A DNA stretch of 64,000 nt from Actinocatenispora thailandica. GTDB taxonomy: Bacteria; Actinomycetota; Actinomycetes; Mycobacteriales; Micromonosporaceae. The notes beneath the pieces are model-generated. The model had not been told where the DNA came from and did not search any database. It was given only the letters and a program-made list of their open reading frames with translations. Where the stretch lies: assembly GCF_016865425.1 (NCBI RefSeq), contig NZ_AP023355.1:1114198-1178197 (forward strand), given 5' to 3'. The position numbers were made by a program, and so were the translations under genes. The first letter of the stretch is position 1. Every line of letters begins with the position of its first letter. This document shows, in pieces, positions 44,717 to 54,174 of this stretch.

Positions 44717-46006
44717 ATGGACATCCTGATGCCGCGCCTGTCCGACACCATGGAGGAAGGCGTCGTCGCGAGCTGGCGTGCCAAGGTCGGTGACGAGGTG
44801 CATGCCGGCGAGACTCTGGTGGAGATCGAGACCGACAAGGCGCTGATGGAGCACGAGTCCTATCAGGACGGTGTGCTCACCGAGATCCTGGTGCCGGAGG
44901 GTGGTTCGGCGGACATCGGTGCACCGATCGGCCGGCTGCGGGTGGCGGGCGAGCCGGAGCAGCCGCCCGCGGGGTCGGCCGGAGCCGTCGAGGGGTCGGC
45001 ACCGGCCGAGGCACCCGCCCGGCCGACCGAAGCCGCCGCCGAGGAAACCGCGGCGGCCGCCGCGCCGGCACCCGCCGGCCCGTCGGCGCCTGCCGCGGAT
45101 CCGGTGCGGGCCAACGGATCTCGGGTCCGGGCGACGCCGCTGGTGCGCCGGCTGGCGCGGGAGTCCGGCGTCGACCTCGGCGCCGTGACCGGCAGCGGCC
45201 CCGGCGGCCGGATCATCCGCGCCGATCTGGACCGGCTGGCCGCCACCCCGGCGCCGGCCGCGCCCGCGGCGGCCCCGGCCGAGCCGGCCGCCGCCGTTGC
45301 CGTACCGGTGACCGAGGACGACGAGGTGACGCCGCTCGGCTCGATGCGGCGCACCATCGCGCGCCGGCTGGCCGACAGCATGCGCACCGCGCCGCACTTC
45401 TACCTCACCCGTACCGTCGACGCCGGGCCGATGGGGCAGTTGCGTGCCGAGCTGAACGCGAAGCTGGTCGCCGCGGAGCGGCCGAAGATCAGCCTGAACG
45501 ACATCGTGCTGCGCGCGGTGGCGGTGACGTTGCGGCAGCACCCGGAGATGAACGCGTCGTTCGGCGAGGACGCGATCGTCACGCACAAGCGGGTGCACGT
45601 CGGGATGGCGGTCGCCACCCCGGCCGGGCTGGTCGTGCCGGTGCTGCGGGACGCGGACACCCGGAGCCTGACCGACATCGCCGGCGCCGCGCGGGAGCTG
45701 GCCGGCAAGGCCCGGGACCGCAAGCTGTCGCCGGCCGAGATGTCCGGCTCCACGTTCACCGTCAGCAACCTCGGCATGTTCGGGGTGGACCAGTTCACCG
45801 CGGTGATCAACCCGCCGGAGGCGGGCATCCTGGCGGTCGGCGCGCTCCGCGAGGAGCCGGGCGTGGTGGACGGCGCGGTGGCCGTGGTCAAGCGGATGAC
45901 GGTGACGCTGTCGGTCGACCACCGGGTCGTGGACGGCGCCCAGGGGGCGCAGTTCCTGGCCGATCTGGCCCGGCTGCTGGAGAACCCCTGGCTCGCGATC
46001 GTCTGA
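44717..46006 (+). CDS. Dihydrolipoamide acyltransferase (E2)
   Basis: 429 residues from ATG 44717. One lipoyl domain (about 1-78) with the lipoylated Lys in ETDKALMEHE, an Ala/Pro-rich linker, a peripheral-subunit-binding domain (ATPLVRRLARESGVDL to GPGGRII), a second linker and the catalytic domain ending in LSVDHRVVDGAQGAQF with the active His and Asp. It transfers the acyl group to CoA. No E3 (lipoamide dehydrogenase) gene lies in the window, so a shared E3 must be used. A 23-bp stem follows. Confidence 0.95.
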   Translation: MDILMPRLSDTMEEGVVASWRAKVGDEVHAGETLVEIETDKALMEHESYQDGVLTEILVPEGGSADIGAPIGRLRVAGEPEQPPAGSAGAVEGSAPAEAPARPTEAAAEETAAAAAPAPAGPSAPAADPVRANGSRVRATPLVRRLARESGVDLGAVTGSGPGGRIIRADLDRLAATPAPAAPAAAPAEPAAAVAVPVTEDDEVTPLGSMRRTIARRLADSMRTAPHFYLTRTVDAGPMGQLRAELNAKLVAAERPKISLNDIVLRAVAVTLRQHPEMNASFGEDAIVTHKRVHVGMAVATPAGLVVPVLRDADTRSLTDIAGAARELAGKARDRKLSPAEMSGSTFTVSNLGMFGVDQFTAVINPPEAGILAVGALREEPGVVDGAVAVVKRMTVTLSVDHRVVDGAQGAQFLADLARLLENPWLAIV

Positions 46007-46032
46007 CCGCACCGCCGTCCGGTCGGGACGGC

Positions 46033-46088
46033 GGCGCGTCCGTGCCGATCCGGGTGGGTACCTCGACCCGGATCGGCACGGACGCGCC
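46033..46088. terminator. Perfect 23-bp stem-loop after the E2 gene
   Basis: The arm beginning GGCGCGTCCGTGCCGATCC (46033-46055) is exactly reverse-complementary to 46066-46088, with a 10-base loop. It lies 27 bases past the E2 stop and very probably ends the operon; it also faces the convergent flavin monooxygenase gene. Confidence 0.85.
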
Positions 46089-46178
46089 GAACCGGCTCCG
46101 CCATCGGCGGGTGGGCTGCGGCGAACCGGCTCCGCCGGCGGCGGGTGGGCTGCGGCGAACCGGCTCCGCCGTCGGCTG
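46088..46178. repeat. 34-bp tandem repeat, 2.7 copies
   Basis: Units start CGAACCGGCTCCGCC at 46088, 46122 and 46156, with one- or two-base differences. The array sits directly after the terminator stem and before the flavin monooxygenase stop. Confidence 0.8.
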
Positions 46179-46207
46179 CAAGCACCGGATGGCGTCGAGG
46201 TGCCGGC

Positions 46208-47305
46208 TCAGGCCGAGGCCGACCGCAGCGAGCGGTCCACCTCGGCGAAGCCGTAGTCGAGCATCTCGGTCTCGTAGCTCTCGACCGCGTCCAGCAACGA
46301 GCGGTCGCCGCGCTCGGTGAGCCGCCGGCACAGCAGCCCGGCGTCGCGCAGTGCGACCGCCGCGCTGGTGCCCTGCGGCACCATGGTGTGCGCCGCGTCG
46401 CCGAGCAGCGTCACCGGCACGGTCCGCCAGTGCGGCACCGGCTTCGCGGTACGGATGGTCGTGCTGCCCACGGTGGCCGGATCGCCGAGCCGCACCAGCG
46501 CCGCGAGATGCGGATGCCAGTCCGCGACGAGTCGCGCCGCGTGCGCGCGCCGGTCGAGTTTGTCCATGGTGGACAGATCGGCCGGGAACAGCTCGCTGGG
46601 GCCGGCGACCACCCACATCAGGTAGTCGTCCCCGCCGGTGCGGAACTCGTGCGCGGCCAGCGGCATGAACCGGCCGTCCGGGCCGGTCACCACGCAGAAC
46701 CCGTCGAGCGCCACGGCCGGCGCGAGTTCGCGCGCGCGGTCGGTCAGCGGCGTCTTGCCGAAGATCTCGGTCTGGCCGAGCTCGACGATCTCCGCGTCCG
46801 GCAGCAGCTGCGGCCGGACCCGGGAGTGGGTGCCGTCGGCGCCGACGAGCAGGTCGGTCTCGACGTTTGTACCGTCGCCGAAGTGGGCCCGGACCCGGCC
46901 GCCGGCGAGCAGCTCGTACCGCTCGAACGGGGCACGGTAGCGCACCTCCAGGCCGTCGAGCAGGATCCGGCGCAGGGTCTGCCGGTCGACGGTGAGGTGC
47001 CGCCCGTCCCGCTCCTCGTCGGGGGAGGGCGGTACCAGCGTCTCCTGGACCACCCGCAGCTGCGGGTCGAGCACCCGCCAGCCGGATCCGCGCTTCCCGG
47101 CGGTGTCGAGGACCCGCTGGTACGCGTCCGGCGGCAGGCAGGCGCGCAGCGCCAGGTCGCCCTCGGGGGCGATGGCGATCCGGTACCCCTGGTCGGGTCG
47201 GTCGGGCTCGTCGCGTTCGTGGACCACGACGTCGTGGCCGGCGCGGCGCAGGCCCTGGGCGAGGAGCGGGCCGGCGAGTCCGGCGCCCACGATCACTGTA
47301 TGCAT
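46208..47305 (-). CDS. FAD-dependent monooxygenase
   Basis: 365 residues. The Rossmann motif HTVIVGAGLAGPLLAQGL, the middle DLLVGADGTHSRVRPQL and the late VTLLGDAAHTMVPQGTSAAV are the three FAD/NAD(P)H contacts of group A flavoprotein hydroxylases. It may hydroxylate an aromatic or polyketide-like compound, as TetX-type enzymes do with antibiotics; substrate unknown. A MarR gene is divergent from it across a short palindrome, suggesting substrate-induced expression. Confidence 0.9.
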   Translation of the reverse strand: MHTVIVGAGLAGPLLAQGLRRAGHDVVVHERDEPDRPDQGYRIAIAPEGDLALRACLPPDAYQRVLDTAGKRGSGWRVLDPQLRVVQETLVPPSPDEERDGRHLTVDRQTLRRILLDGLEVRYRAPFERYELLAGGRVRAHFGDGTNVETDLLVGADGTHSRVRPQLLPDAEIVELGQTEIFGKTPLTDRARELAPAVALDGFCVVTGPDGRFMPLAAHEFRTGGDDYLMWVVAGPSELFPADLSTMDKLDRRAHAARLVADWHPHLAALVRLGDPATVGSTTIRTAKPVPHWRTVPVTLLGDAAHTMVPQGTSAAVALRDAGLLCRRLTERGDRSLLDAVESYETEMLDYGFAEVDRSLRSASA

Positions 47306-47316
47306 GAGTTGAGACT

Positions 47317-47330
47317 ATCTGAGTTCAGAT
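47317..47330. promoter_or_regulatory. MarR operator palindrome
   Basis: ATCTGA-GT-TCAGAT lies 12 bases upstream of the monooxygenase start and 29 bases before the MarR start, a typical MarR autoregulatory position. Confidence 0.6.
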
Positions 47331-47358
47331 CATCTGTCATCGGTGTAATATTCACCGG

Positions 47359-47805
47359 GTGACGACGACACCCTCCCCGGCACTGGACGCCGCCCTGGGC
47401 AACCAGCTCTACCTCGCCCATCGGTACGCCCGGGCCGCTGCCAACCGCGCGCTGCGTGACCATGGCGTCGAGCTCCGGCACCTCGGTGTCCTCGGCGCGC
47501 TCGCCGAGGACGGCCCACTCAGCCAGCGCGCCCTGGTCGACCGGCTCCAGCTCGACAAGTCCTCGATGGTGCTGATCGTCGACGAACTCGAACGGCAGGG
47601 CCTCGCCGAGCGCCGCCGCAACGAGCGCGACCGGCGCAGCTACGCCGTGCACCTGACCGCGGCCGGGCGGGACCGTCTCGCCGCCGCGGTGCACGCCACC
47701 GACGCGGTGCTGGCCGAGCTGTTCGCGCCGCTGTCCACGGCCGAGCGCGAGCAGCTGCACGAGTTGCTCGACCGGTTCATCGAGCATGCCGCCGCCCGCG
47801 AGTGA
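47359..47805 (+). CDS. MarR-family regulator
   Basis: 148 residues from GTG 47359. The winged helix includes DGPLSQRALVDRLQLDKSSM then LERQGLAERRRNERDRRSYA (the basic wing) and VHLTAAGRDRL. It likely represses the divergent monooxygenase gene and itself through the palindrome at 47317, released by a phenolic or drug-like ligand. Confidence 0.93.
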   Translation: MTTTPSPALDAALGNQLYLAHRYARAAANRALRDHGVELRHLGVLGALAEDGPLSQRALVDRLQLDKSSMVLIVDELERQGLAERRRNERDRRSYAVHLTAAGRDRLAAAVHATDAVLAELFAPLSTAEREQLHELLDRFIEHAAARE

Positions 47806-47833
47806 CGGGCCGCCGCGGTGGGCCGCGAGCGGG

Positions 47834-49282
47834 TCAGTTGGTCATCTCCGCGGCGCCGGGGGCGGCGTGCCGCTCGTAGCGGCGGACCACCTCCTCGACC
47901 GGCAGCCCCTTGGTCTCCGGCAGGAAGATCGAGATGAACACGATCGCCATCGCGGCCAGCCCGGCGAAGCAGACCAGCACCCAGGGCAGCCCGATCCCGG
48001 CCTGCCACACCGGGAACACCTGGATCAGCGCGAAGTTCGCCATCCAGTCCGCGGTCGCGCAGATCGCCGCGGCCCGGCCGCGCACCTCGGTCGGGAACGA
48101 CTCGCCCTGCAGCAGCCAGCCGGTACCACCGACGCCGACCGCGAACGACGCGATGAACAGGCACAGCCCGATCATCCCGACGACGATCTCGCCGGTGCCG
48201 TGCAAGAGCCCCAGGCCGGCGGCGGCGATCAGCGCCGACACGATCATCCCGCCGTAGCCGCCGATGGACATCTTGCGCCGGCCCAGCCGGTCGATGTACT
48301 TGAAGCCGAAATAGGTCGCGCCGACGTTGATCACCGTCATGATCGAGGTGATCTCGACCGCCTGGATCTGTTGCGCCACGGTCGAATGCGCCCCGCCGAG
48401 GATCGGCGCGAGCAGCGTCGGGCCGTAGTACAGCGGTACGTTGATGCCGGTGATCTGCTGGAAGACGAAGAAGACCGCGACGATGATCACCGCGCGCCGC
48501 ACCGCCGGGGTCCACCGCCGCCGGCGCTGCACCTTCTCCTGCCGTTCGCGCTCGGCGACCTCCCGGGCCGCCGCCTCGATCTGATCGTCGGTGGTCTGCA
48601 CGCCCAGCATGCCGAGGGACTGCCGCGCCTTGTCGAACTTGCCGTGGTGCAGCAGCCAGCGCGGCGACTCCGGCATCCGGGTCCGGAAGATCAGCCCGAT
48701 GATCGCCGGCAGCGCCCCGAGCGCGAACATCAGCCGCCAGTCGATGGTCGTCGCCGCGCCGGGCGCGATCTTCAGGATCAGCAGCGCCACCAGGTACGAC
48801 ACCAGGATCCCGATGGTGATCATCCACTGCTGCAGCAGGCTCAGCGAACCGCGCTTGCCGGCCGGCGCGTACTCGGCGATGTAGGCGGTCGCGATCGCCG
48901 AGTCGGCGCCGATCGCGAGGCCGATCAGGGTCCGGGCGATGATCAGTACCCAGGCGTGCCAGGAGAGCCCGGCGAGCAGCGAACCGGCGGCGTAGATCGC
49001 GGCGTCGGCGATCAGCAGCGACTTGCGGCCGAACCGGTCGGTCAACGGGCCGGCGGCCAGCGCTCCGGCGGCGGCACCGATCGACGTACCGGCCACCAGA
49101 TAGCCCAGCGCGAACCCGGACAGGTGGAACGGGACGAAGTTCAGCGCCGCCCCGATGTTGGACGTGTCGTAGCCGAAGAGGAAACCGCCGATCGTGGCGA
49201 GGATGGTCAGCGACCAGTAGAACCGGGTCGGTGTTCGCTGATCCAACCGGTCCAGAACGGTTGCGCCCACCGGCTCGGCCAT
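47834..49282 (-). CDS. MFS sugar porter
   Basis: 482 residues from ATG 49282. About 12 membrane segments with sugar-porter signatures: GGFLFGYDTSNIGAALN, GPLTDRFGRKSLL, MPESPRWLLHHGK, FFVFQQITGINVPLYYGP and the terminal FLPETKGLPVEE. It should import a hexose, pentose or polyol with protons. No sugar kinase or regulator is adjacent; convergent with the MarR gene. Confidence 0.93.
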   Translation of the reverse strand: MAEPVGATVLDRLDQRTPTRFYWSLTILATIGGFLFGYDTSNIGAALNFVPFHLSGFALGYLVAGTSIGAAAGALAAGPLTDRFGRKSLLIADAAIYAAGSLLAGLSWHAWVLIIARTLIGLAIGADSAIATAYIAEYAPAGKRGSLSLLQQWMITIGILVSYLVALLILKIAPGAATTIDWRLMFALGALPAIIGLIFRTRMPESPRWLLHHGKFDKARQSLGMLGVQTTDDQIEAAAREVAERERQEKVQRRRRWTPAVRRAVIIVAVFFVFQQITGINVPLYYGPTLLAPILGGAHSTVAQQIQAVEITSIMTVINVGATYFGFKYIDRLGRRKMSIGGYGGMIVSALIAAAGLGLLHGTGEIVVGMIGLCLFIASFAVGVGGTGWLLQGESFPTEVRGRAAAICATADWMANFALIQVFPVWQAGIGLPWVLVCFAGLAAMAIVFISIFLPETKGLPVEEVVRRYERHAAPGAAEMTN

Positions 49283-49352
49283 TGCCGCCCACCTCCCGAT
49301 CCGTCCGAATGCTTCACCGACTACCCCGATCGGTGCATGCGAAACCGGGGCG

Positions 49353-50186
49353 TCAGGCGGCCTGCCGGTGACCACCCCGCAGCCGCGGCGTCACCGGCGG
49401 TACCGGCTCCGCACCCTCCAGGTAGGCCCGCAACTGCGCGAGCGCCCGTGCGATCAGCCGGGACACGTGCATCTGCGAGATGCCGAGCGACCGGCCGATC
49501 TGGACCTGGGTGCGCCGGTGCACGAAACGCTGCACGATCACCGCCCGATCCCGGTCGGTGAGCTGGGCCAGCGCACCCGGCAGCGACACCCGCTCGGGCA
49601 CCGATTCCACCGCCGGGTCCGGGCCGCCGATCAGCTCCGCCAGTTCGGTACCGCCGGTCCCGTCCGGGCCGGGGCACGAGAGGTTCAGCGACACCGGTTG
49701 GTAGCCCTGCCCGGCGCCGATCGCCTCGCGCACCCGCGACACGCTGGTACCGACCGCCGCGGCGAGTTCCGGCACCGTCGGTGTCCGGCCCAGCTCCCCG
49801 ACCAGCCGCTGCCGGGCCCCGTTGATCCCGTGCCGCAGCTCCTGAATCGACCGCGGTGGCTGGATCATCCAGCACCGGTCCCGGAAGTACCGCTTCAACT
49901 CGCCGCGGATCGTCGGCACCGCGTACGCGTAGAAGTTCCCGTGCTCCGGGTCGTACCGGTCGACCGCGCAGATCAGCGCCACCGTCGCCACCTGCACCAG
50001 GTCCTGCGGGTCCTCGCTGGTGTGCGCGTACCGGTGGGCGAGCCGCCGGGCCAGCGGCAGGAACGCGCGGATCGCCGCCTCCCGGTGCCGCTGCCGGTCC
50101 GGGTCGCCGGCGGGCAACCGGGCGAGCGACTCCAGCACCCGCAGCGCATCCTCGTCCTCGCCGCGATCCTGGACCGTTGCTGTCAC
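49353..50186 (-). CDS. SigB/SigF-type RNA polymerase sigma factor
   Basis: 277 residues from GTG 50186. Region 2 has LARRLAHRYAHTSEDPQDLV and FYAYAVPTIRGELKRYFRDR (the SigB/F/G-type 2.4 element), region 3 has ELAAAVGTSVSRVREAI, and region 4 has TDRDRAVIVQRFVHRRTQVQ followed by GRSLGISQMHVSRLIARAL. This is the stress/sporulation sigma-F group common in streptomycete-like bacteria. No anti-sigma gene is adjacent. The 274 bases between it and the ArsR gene hold no gene that I can support. Confidence 0.92.
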   Translation of the reverse strand: MTATVQDRGEDEDALRVLESLARLPAGDPDRQRHREAAIRAFLPLARRLAHRYAHTSEDPQDLVQVATVALICAVDRYDPEHGNFYAYAVPTIRGELKRYFRDRCWMIQPPRSIQELRHGINGARQRLVGELGRTPTVPELAAAVGTSVSRVREAIGAGQGYQPVSLNLSCPGPDGTGGTELAELIGGPDPAVESVPERVSLPGALAQLTDRDRAVIVQRFVHRRTQVQIGRSLGISQMHVSRLIARALAQLRAYLEGAEPVPPVTPRLRGGHRQAA

Positions 50187-50460
50187 CGCGCCACCCCCCG
50201 CGCCCGGTGCACCGCGTACCGCCCGCAACCGCGGCGGGTGCACCCTCCGGCGGCCAGCGCCCGGGCGGCGCCGCCGGACGGCACGCACCGCCCCGTTCGC
50301 CACCCCCGCGCTGGCACGACACGACCACACGGCCGTCGACGATCCGCCGAAACCGTTGCTGCGTCCCGGAACCGATGCTAAGACCGCGTGCCGGGCATCG
50401 GCCCGGATTGCCGGAACTCGTCGCCGCGGCGGGCGAACCCGCGCGCGAGACGGCGACCGC

Positions 50461-51261
50461 TCAGGCCCGGCGGGCCGGTTCGGACCGGGACAGCCCGGCG
50501 CTGACGCCCAGGATGCTGGACAGTCCGGCCGTACCGGCCGGGGTCAGCCGCACCGCCCGCCGACCCGGCGACCGGATCAGCCAGCCGTGGCCGAGCAGGC
50601 CGGCGAGCAGGTCGGCGCCGAGCCGGCCGGCCAGGTGGTGCTGCTGCTCGCTCCAGTCCAGGCAGGCGCGCAGCAGCGGCCGGCCACCCGGCGCCGGTGC
50701 CAGCCGCGCGTCCGGTACGCCCAGCGCGCCGAACACGTCCGCCGCGGTCGGGCCCAGCCGGTACGGGTGGGTGCGCAGTTGCTGCGACAACCGGTCACCG
50801 GCCCGCCGCCGGGGCGTGCCGACGCCGTCCGTGGCGATCAGCGCACCCCGGTCCAGCAGGCCCTGCAACACCTGCACCCCGAGCCGGCCGGCCAGGTGGT
50901 CGTAGCAGGTCCGCGCGGCGCGCAGGGCGGCGGCCCGGGTGCCCTGCCGCAGCGACCGCACCGGCTCGGTGGGGGAGATCCGGGCGAGCGCCTCCAACAC
51001 CGCCGCGACCTGCGATCCCGCGATCCGGTAGTAGCGGTGCCGGCCGGAGCGTTCCACGCTGATCAGTCCCGCCGACAGCAACCGGGCCAGCTGGGCGCTC
51101 GCCGCCTGCGCGGTCACCCCCGCCTCCGCCGCCAGCACGCTCGCCGGCAGCGCCCGCCCGTCCGCGAGCGCGGTCAGCACCCGTGCCCGGGTCCGGTCCG
51201 CGAACAGTGCCGCCACCTGCGACACGTCCACGTCCCCGCCGGGGATGCCTCGGGCTGCCAT
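50461..51261 (-). CDS. ArsR-type regulator
   Basis: 266 residues from ATG 51261 (ATG 51273 possible). An N-terminal winged helix (VAALFADRTRARVLTALADG, AEAGVTAQAASAQLARLLSA, RSGRHRYYRIAG) is the ArsR pattern without metal-binding cysteines. The remaining 160 residues contain the YDHLAGRLGVQVLQGLLDRG type repeat, found twice, as in a group of actinobacterial ArsR proteins paired with MFS exporters. It is divergent from such an exporter gene 64 bases away, with palindromes between. Confidence 0.9.
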   Translation of the reverse strand: MAARGIPGGDVDVSQVAALFADRTRARVLTALADGRALPASVLAAEAGVTAQAASAQLARLLSAGLISVERSGRHRYYRIAGSQVAAVLEALARISPTEPVRSLRQGTRAAALRAARTCYDHLAGRLGVQVLQGLLDRGALIATDGVGTPRRRAGDRLSQQLRTHPYRLGPTAADVFGALGVPDARLAPAPGGRPLLRACLDWSEQQHHLAGRLGADLLAGLLGHGWLIRSPGRRAVRLTPAGTAGLSSILGVSAGLSRSEPARRA

Positions 51262-51281
51262 GCACCGAGCCTGCCACGGCG

Positions 51282-51324
51282 ACACTTCCACCGGTACGGA
51301 AGTGTTCCGGTACCACCGTGGTGG
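51282..51324. promoter_or_regulatory. Two palindromes between ArsR and MFS genes
   Basis: ACACTTCC-ACCGGTAC-GGAAGTGT (51282-51305) and CCACC-GT-GGTGG (51313-51324) fill the 64-base divergent gap. The first is a good ArsR operator candidate; the second touches the ribosome-binding region of the exporter gene. Confidence 0.65.
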
Positions 51325-51325
51325 C

Positions 51326-52780
51326 ATGACGAGGCGGCCGAAACGCACCCTGCTGCTGATGTGCGCCGGGATGTTCCTGGTGCTGCTGGACGTGTCGGTG
51401 ATCAACGTGGCGGTGCCGGCGATCGCGGCCGGACTGTCCACCGGCACCGGCGGCGTGCAGTGGGTGATCGACGCGTACACGATCGCGCTGGCCGCGCTGC
51501 TGCTGTCCGGTGGCGCGATCGGTGACCGGATCGGTCACCGGCGCGCCGTTCTCGTCGGGCTGCTGGTGTTCGGCACCGCCAGCGTGGTCTGCGCGCTGGC
51601 GCCCGACCTCGCGGTACTCGCCGGGGCCCGCGCCGGGCAGGGCGCGGGCGCCGCGCTGCTGCTGCCGTGCAGCGTCGCGGTGATCACCGACGCGTACCCC
51701 GGGCGGGCCGAGCAGGCGCGCGCCCTCGGTGTCTGGGCGGGTGTGTCGTCGCTCGCCCTGCCGGCCGGCCCGCTGCTCGGCGGCGTGCTGGTGCAGCTGC
51801 TGGGCTGGCGGTCGATCTTCTGGCTGAACCCGCCGATCGTGCTCGCCGTGCTGGCCGCGATCCTGCTCGCGGTCCCGGCCGGGCGCGCCGACCGGGCCCG
51901 GCGGCTGGACCCGGCCGGCGCCGGGCTGGTGGCCGTCGCGCTGGCCGCCCTGGTGTACGCGGTGATCGGCGCCGGGCGTGCGGCCGGCGGGGCGCTCGTG
52001 GCCGCGGCTGCCGTGGTGGCGGTGTGCGCCGGCGCCGGCCTGGTCGCCGTCGAGCGGCGCGTCGCGGCGGCGACGCTGCCGTTGGACGCGTTGCGCGGCA
52101 GGGCGTTCACCGGCGCGAACCTGCTCGCGTCGACGATGAACCTCGCCACCAACGGCACGCTGTTCGCGGTCACGCTCTACCTGCAGTCGGTACGCCGGGT
52201 GTCGCCGGCGACGGCGGGCCTGCTGCTGGTGCCGATCTTCGTACCGCTGGTGGCGCTGTCCCCGGTCGCCGGCCGGCTCACCGCCCGGTACGGTCCGCGC
52301 CGGCCGATGCTCGCCGGCGCCCTGCTGGCCGCCGCCGGCGAGGTCGGGCTGCTCGCCGTGCCCGCCGGGGCGGCCGGGCTCGGTGCCGGCGGGTACCTGC
52401 GGCTGCTGCCGACGCTGCTCGGGGTCGGCGTGGGCGTCGGCCTGTTCACCGCCCCGGTGGTGGCCGCTGCGCTGCGGGCCGCGCCACCCGGCCGGGCCGG
52501 TCTCGCCAACGGGATGGTCAACACCGCCCGGCAGGCCGGTACCGCGCTGGGGGTCGCGGTGTTCGGCGCGGTCGTCGGTGCGGCGGCCGACCCGGGCCGG
52601 TTCGTCGCCGGGCTGCACCGGCTCGGGGTCGCCGCCGCGCTGCTCTGGCTGGGTGCCGCGGTCGTGGCCCACCGGGTGGTACCCGCCGGCGCGCCCGGCG
52701 CCGCGGTCCCGGGCGGTCGCGGTGCGGGCCACCCCACCGCCGGGGGCCGATCCGGGTCGCGGCGGCGGGTCGCGCCGTGA
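51326..52780 (+). CDS. MFS drug exporter (DHA2, 14-TM type)
   Basis: 484 residues from ATG 51326. TLLLMCAGMFLVLLDVSVIN then VQWVIDAYTIALAALLLSGG and GDRIGHRRAVLVG are the DHA2 family signatures, and about 14 membrane segments can be counted. It should export a drug or toxic metabolite by proton antiport, under control of the divergent ArsR regulator. Confidence 0.92.
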   Translation: MTRRPKRTLLLMCAGMFLVLLDVSVINVAVPAIAAGLSTGTGGVQWVIDAYTIALAALLLSGGAIGDRIGHRRAVLVGLLVFGTASVVCALAPDLAVLAGARAGQGAGAALLLPCSVAVITDAYPGRAEQARALGVWAGVSSLALPAGPLLGGVLVQLLGWRSIFWLNPPIVLAVLAAILLAVPAGRADRARRLDPAGAGLVAVALAALVYAVIGAGRAAGGALVAAAAVVAVCAGAGLVAVERRVAAATLPLDALRGRAFTGANLLASTMNLATNGTLFAVTLYLQSVRRVSPATAGLLLVPIFVPLVALSPVAGRLTARYGPRRPMLAGALLAAAGEVGLLAVPAGAAGLGAGGYLRLLPTLLGVGVGVGLFTAPVVAAALRAAPPGRAGLANGMVNTARQAGTALGVAVFGAVVGAAADPGRFVAGLHRLGVAAALLWLGAAVVAHRVVPAGAPGAAVPGGRGAGHPTAGGRSGSRRRVAP

Positions 52781-52917
52781 GGTGGCCGGCGATCTGTAGC
52801 TCGACACGTGCACCCGGGTCGGCGTCCAGGCTCGCGGCGGCGCGCCGCGACGACGCCGCGGTGCCGTCGGTGTCGATGCTGCGCGGCTCGTGGCCGTCCG
52901 CGTCGAGCACGATCGGT

Positions 52918-52988
<71 letters not shown>

Positions 52989-53050
52989 CGGGCGGTGCGC
53001 TCGCCCCGGTCAGCTTCGCGCTCGGCCCGGAGATCGTTCTCGGCGGCCGG

Positions 53051-54034
53051 TCACCAGCGTTGGTTGGCCTCCTCGGCCCAGCCGACCAGGCGGGGCAGGT
53101 CGACGCGCGTCCCGTCGTCGGTGGTCGCCCAACCCGCGAAGTGGCCGAAGCACTGGTGGGTGGCGGAGGCGACCACGCCGAGGTTCGTACCGGATGCCTT
53201 GACATGAGAGGGAACGAACCGCACGTCGACGCCGTCGCCGTGGATCCGCCACGGCGCGCGCCAGTCACCCGGGTCGTACTCCCAGGTCAGCTCGGCGCCG
53301 ATCTTGTGCAGCCGGCCGTCGACGAACAGCGCGTTCTCGGTCGAGCCGGTACCTGCGGTCCACCGGCCGCCGAGCTGCAGACCGCGGCCGGGCGCGCAGC
53401 CGGCCGCCCAGTTCCACGAGATCCGGTACGGCCAGCGCCCGCGGCCGTGGTCCAGCACGGCGAACGAGCCGGCCGCGTCGATGCGGTGTTCGGCGTCGCC
53501 GAGCCGCAACGTGCCGTGCACCGGGCGGCCGAGATCCTTGACGGTGTACTGGAAGCGCCGAGCGCTCCACGGCACCACCACGCCGAGCGACTCGTGCCCG
53601 GCGGGCAGCGGGACGGTCAGCTCCAGCTCGACGTCGGGCACTCGCGCGCTGATCACGGAGCCGGCCGGGCCCTGCTCGATCCGGATCCGCAGCGCGCCGG
53701 CCGAACCGACGACGGTACCGGCGCCGCTGCGATCCGGCAGCACGGCGCCGCGGGCGAGCGGCACCACCGCCTGTCGGCCGTGCTCCACTCCGGTCTCCCG
53801 GTCCCGGATCCAGATCTCGTGCAGCGCGGCGTAGTCCAGCGACGACACGGTCAGCCCGATCAGGTGCCGCGGAGTGACGACACCCCAGTACTCCCAGCGC
53901 TTGGTCCGGCCCCAGCCGCGCAGGTTGGCGCGGTGCAGCGGGGTGCGGGTCCAGCCGACCGCGGCCGGGTTGAGCCGGCCCCGGTCGGTGCACAGCTCGA
54001 CCGGCTCGGTGATCTCGCGTTCCCGGATGGCCAT
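53051..54034 (-). CDS. DUF2804 family protein
   Basis: 327 residues from ATG 54034 (GTG 54040 possible). It begins REREITEPVELCTDRGRLNP and continues WTRTPLHRANLRGWGRTKRW, the DUF2804 hallmark, and ends with HFAGWATTDDGTRVDLP. The protein is predicted to be beta-rich with lipocalin-like halves. Function of the family is unknown to me; no enzyme motif is visible. It stands alone between the heptamer array and folK. Confidence 0.88.
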   Translation of the reverse strand: MAIREREITEPVELCTDRGRLNPAAVGWTRTPLHRANLRGWGRTKRWEYWGVVTPRHLIGLTVSSLDYAALHEIWIRDRETGVEHGRQAVVPLARGAVLPDRSGAGTVVGSAGALRIRIEQGPAGSVISARVPDVELELTVPLPAGHESLGVVVPWSARRFQYTVKDLGRPVHGTLRLGDAEHRIDAAGSFAVLDHGRGRWPYRISWNWAAGCAPGRGLQLGGRWTAGTGSTENALFVDGRLHKIGAELTWEYDPGDWRAPWRIHGDGVDVRFVPSHVKASGTNLGVVASATHQCFGHFAGWATTDDGTRVDLPRLVGWAEEANQRW

Positions 54035-54174
54035 CCGCACACCCTACCGTCGGTCCACTGTGGACGCGCTGCCGCGCGGTGTCGAAGCGCCGCAGTGCGG
54101 TGCCGACGCGCTGCGATGCGGTGTGGTGCGGCGGCGATGCGGTGTGGTGTTGGTGCCGCGCGGTGCCGGGCGGC

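Noticed and set aside
52518-52910. Minus-strand frame starting MLDADGHEPRSIDTDGTAA
   Set aside because: The first 45 residues look faintly protein-like, but the rest is antisense to the MFS exporter and there is no ribosome site or family match.
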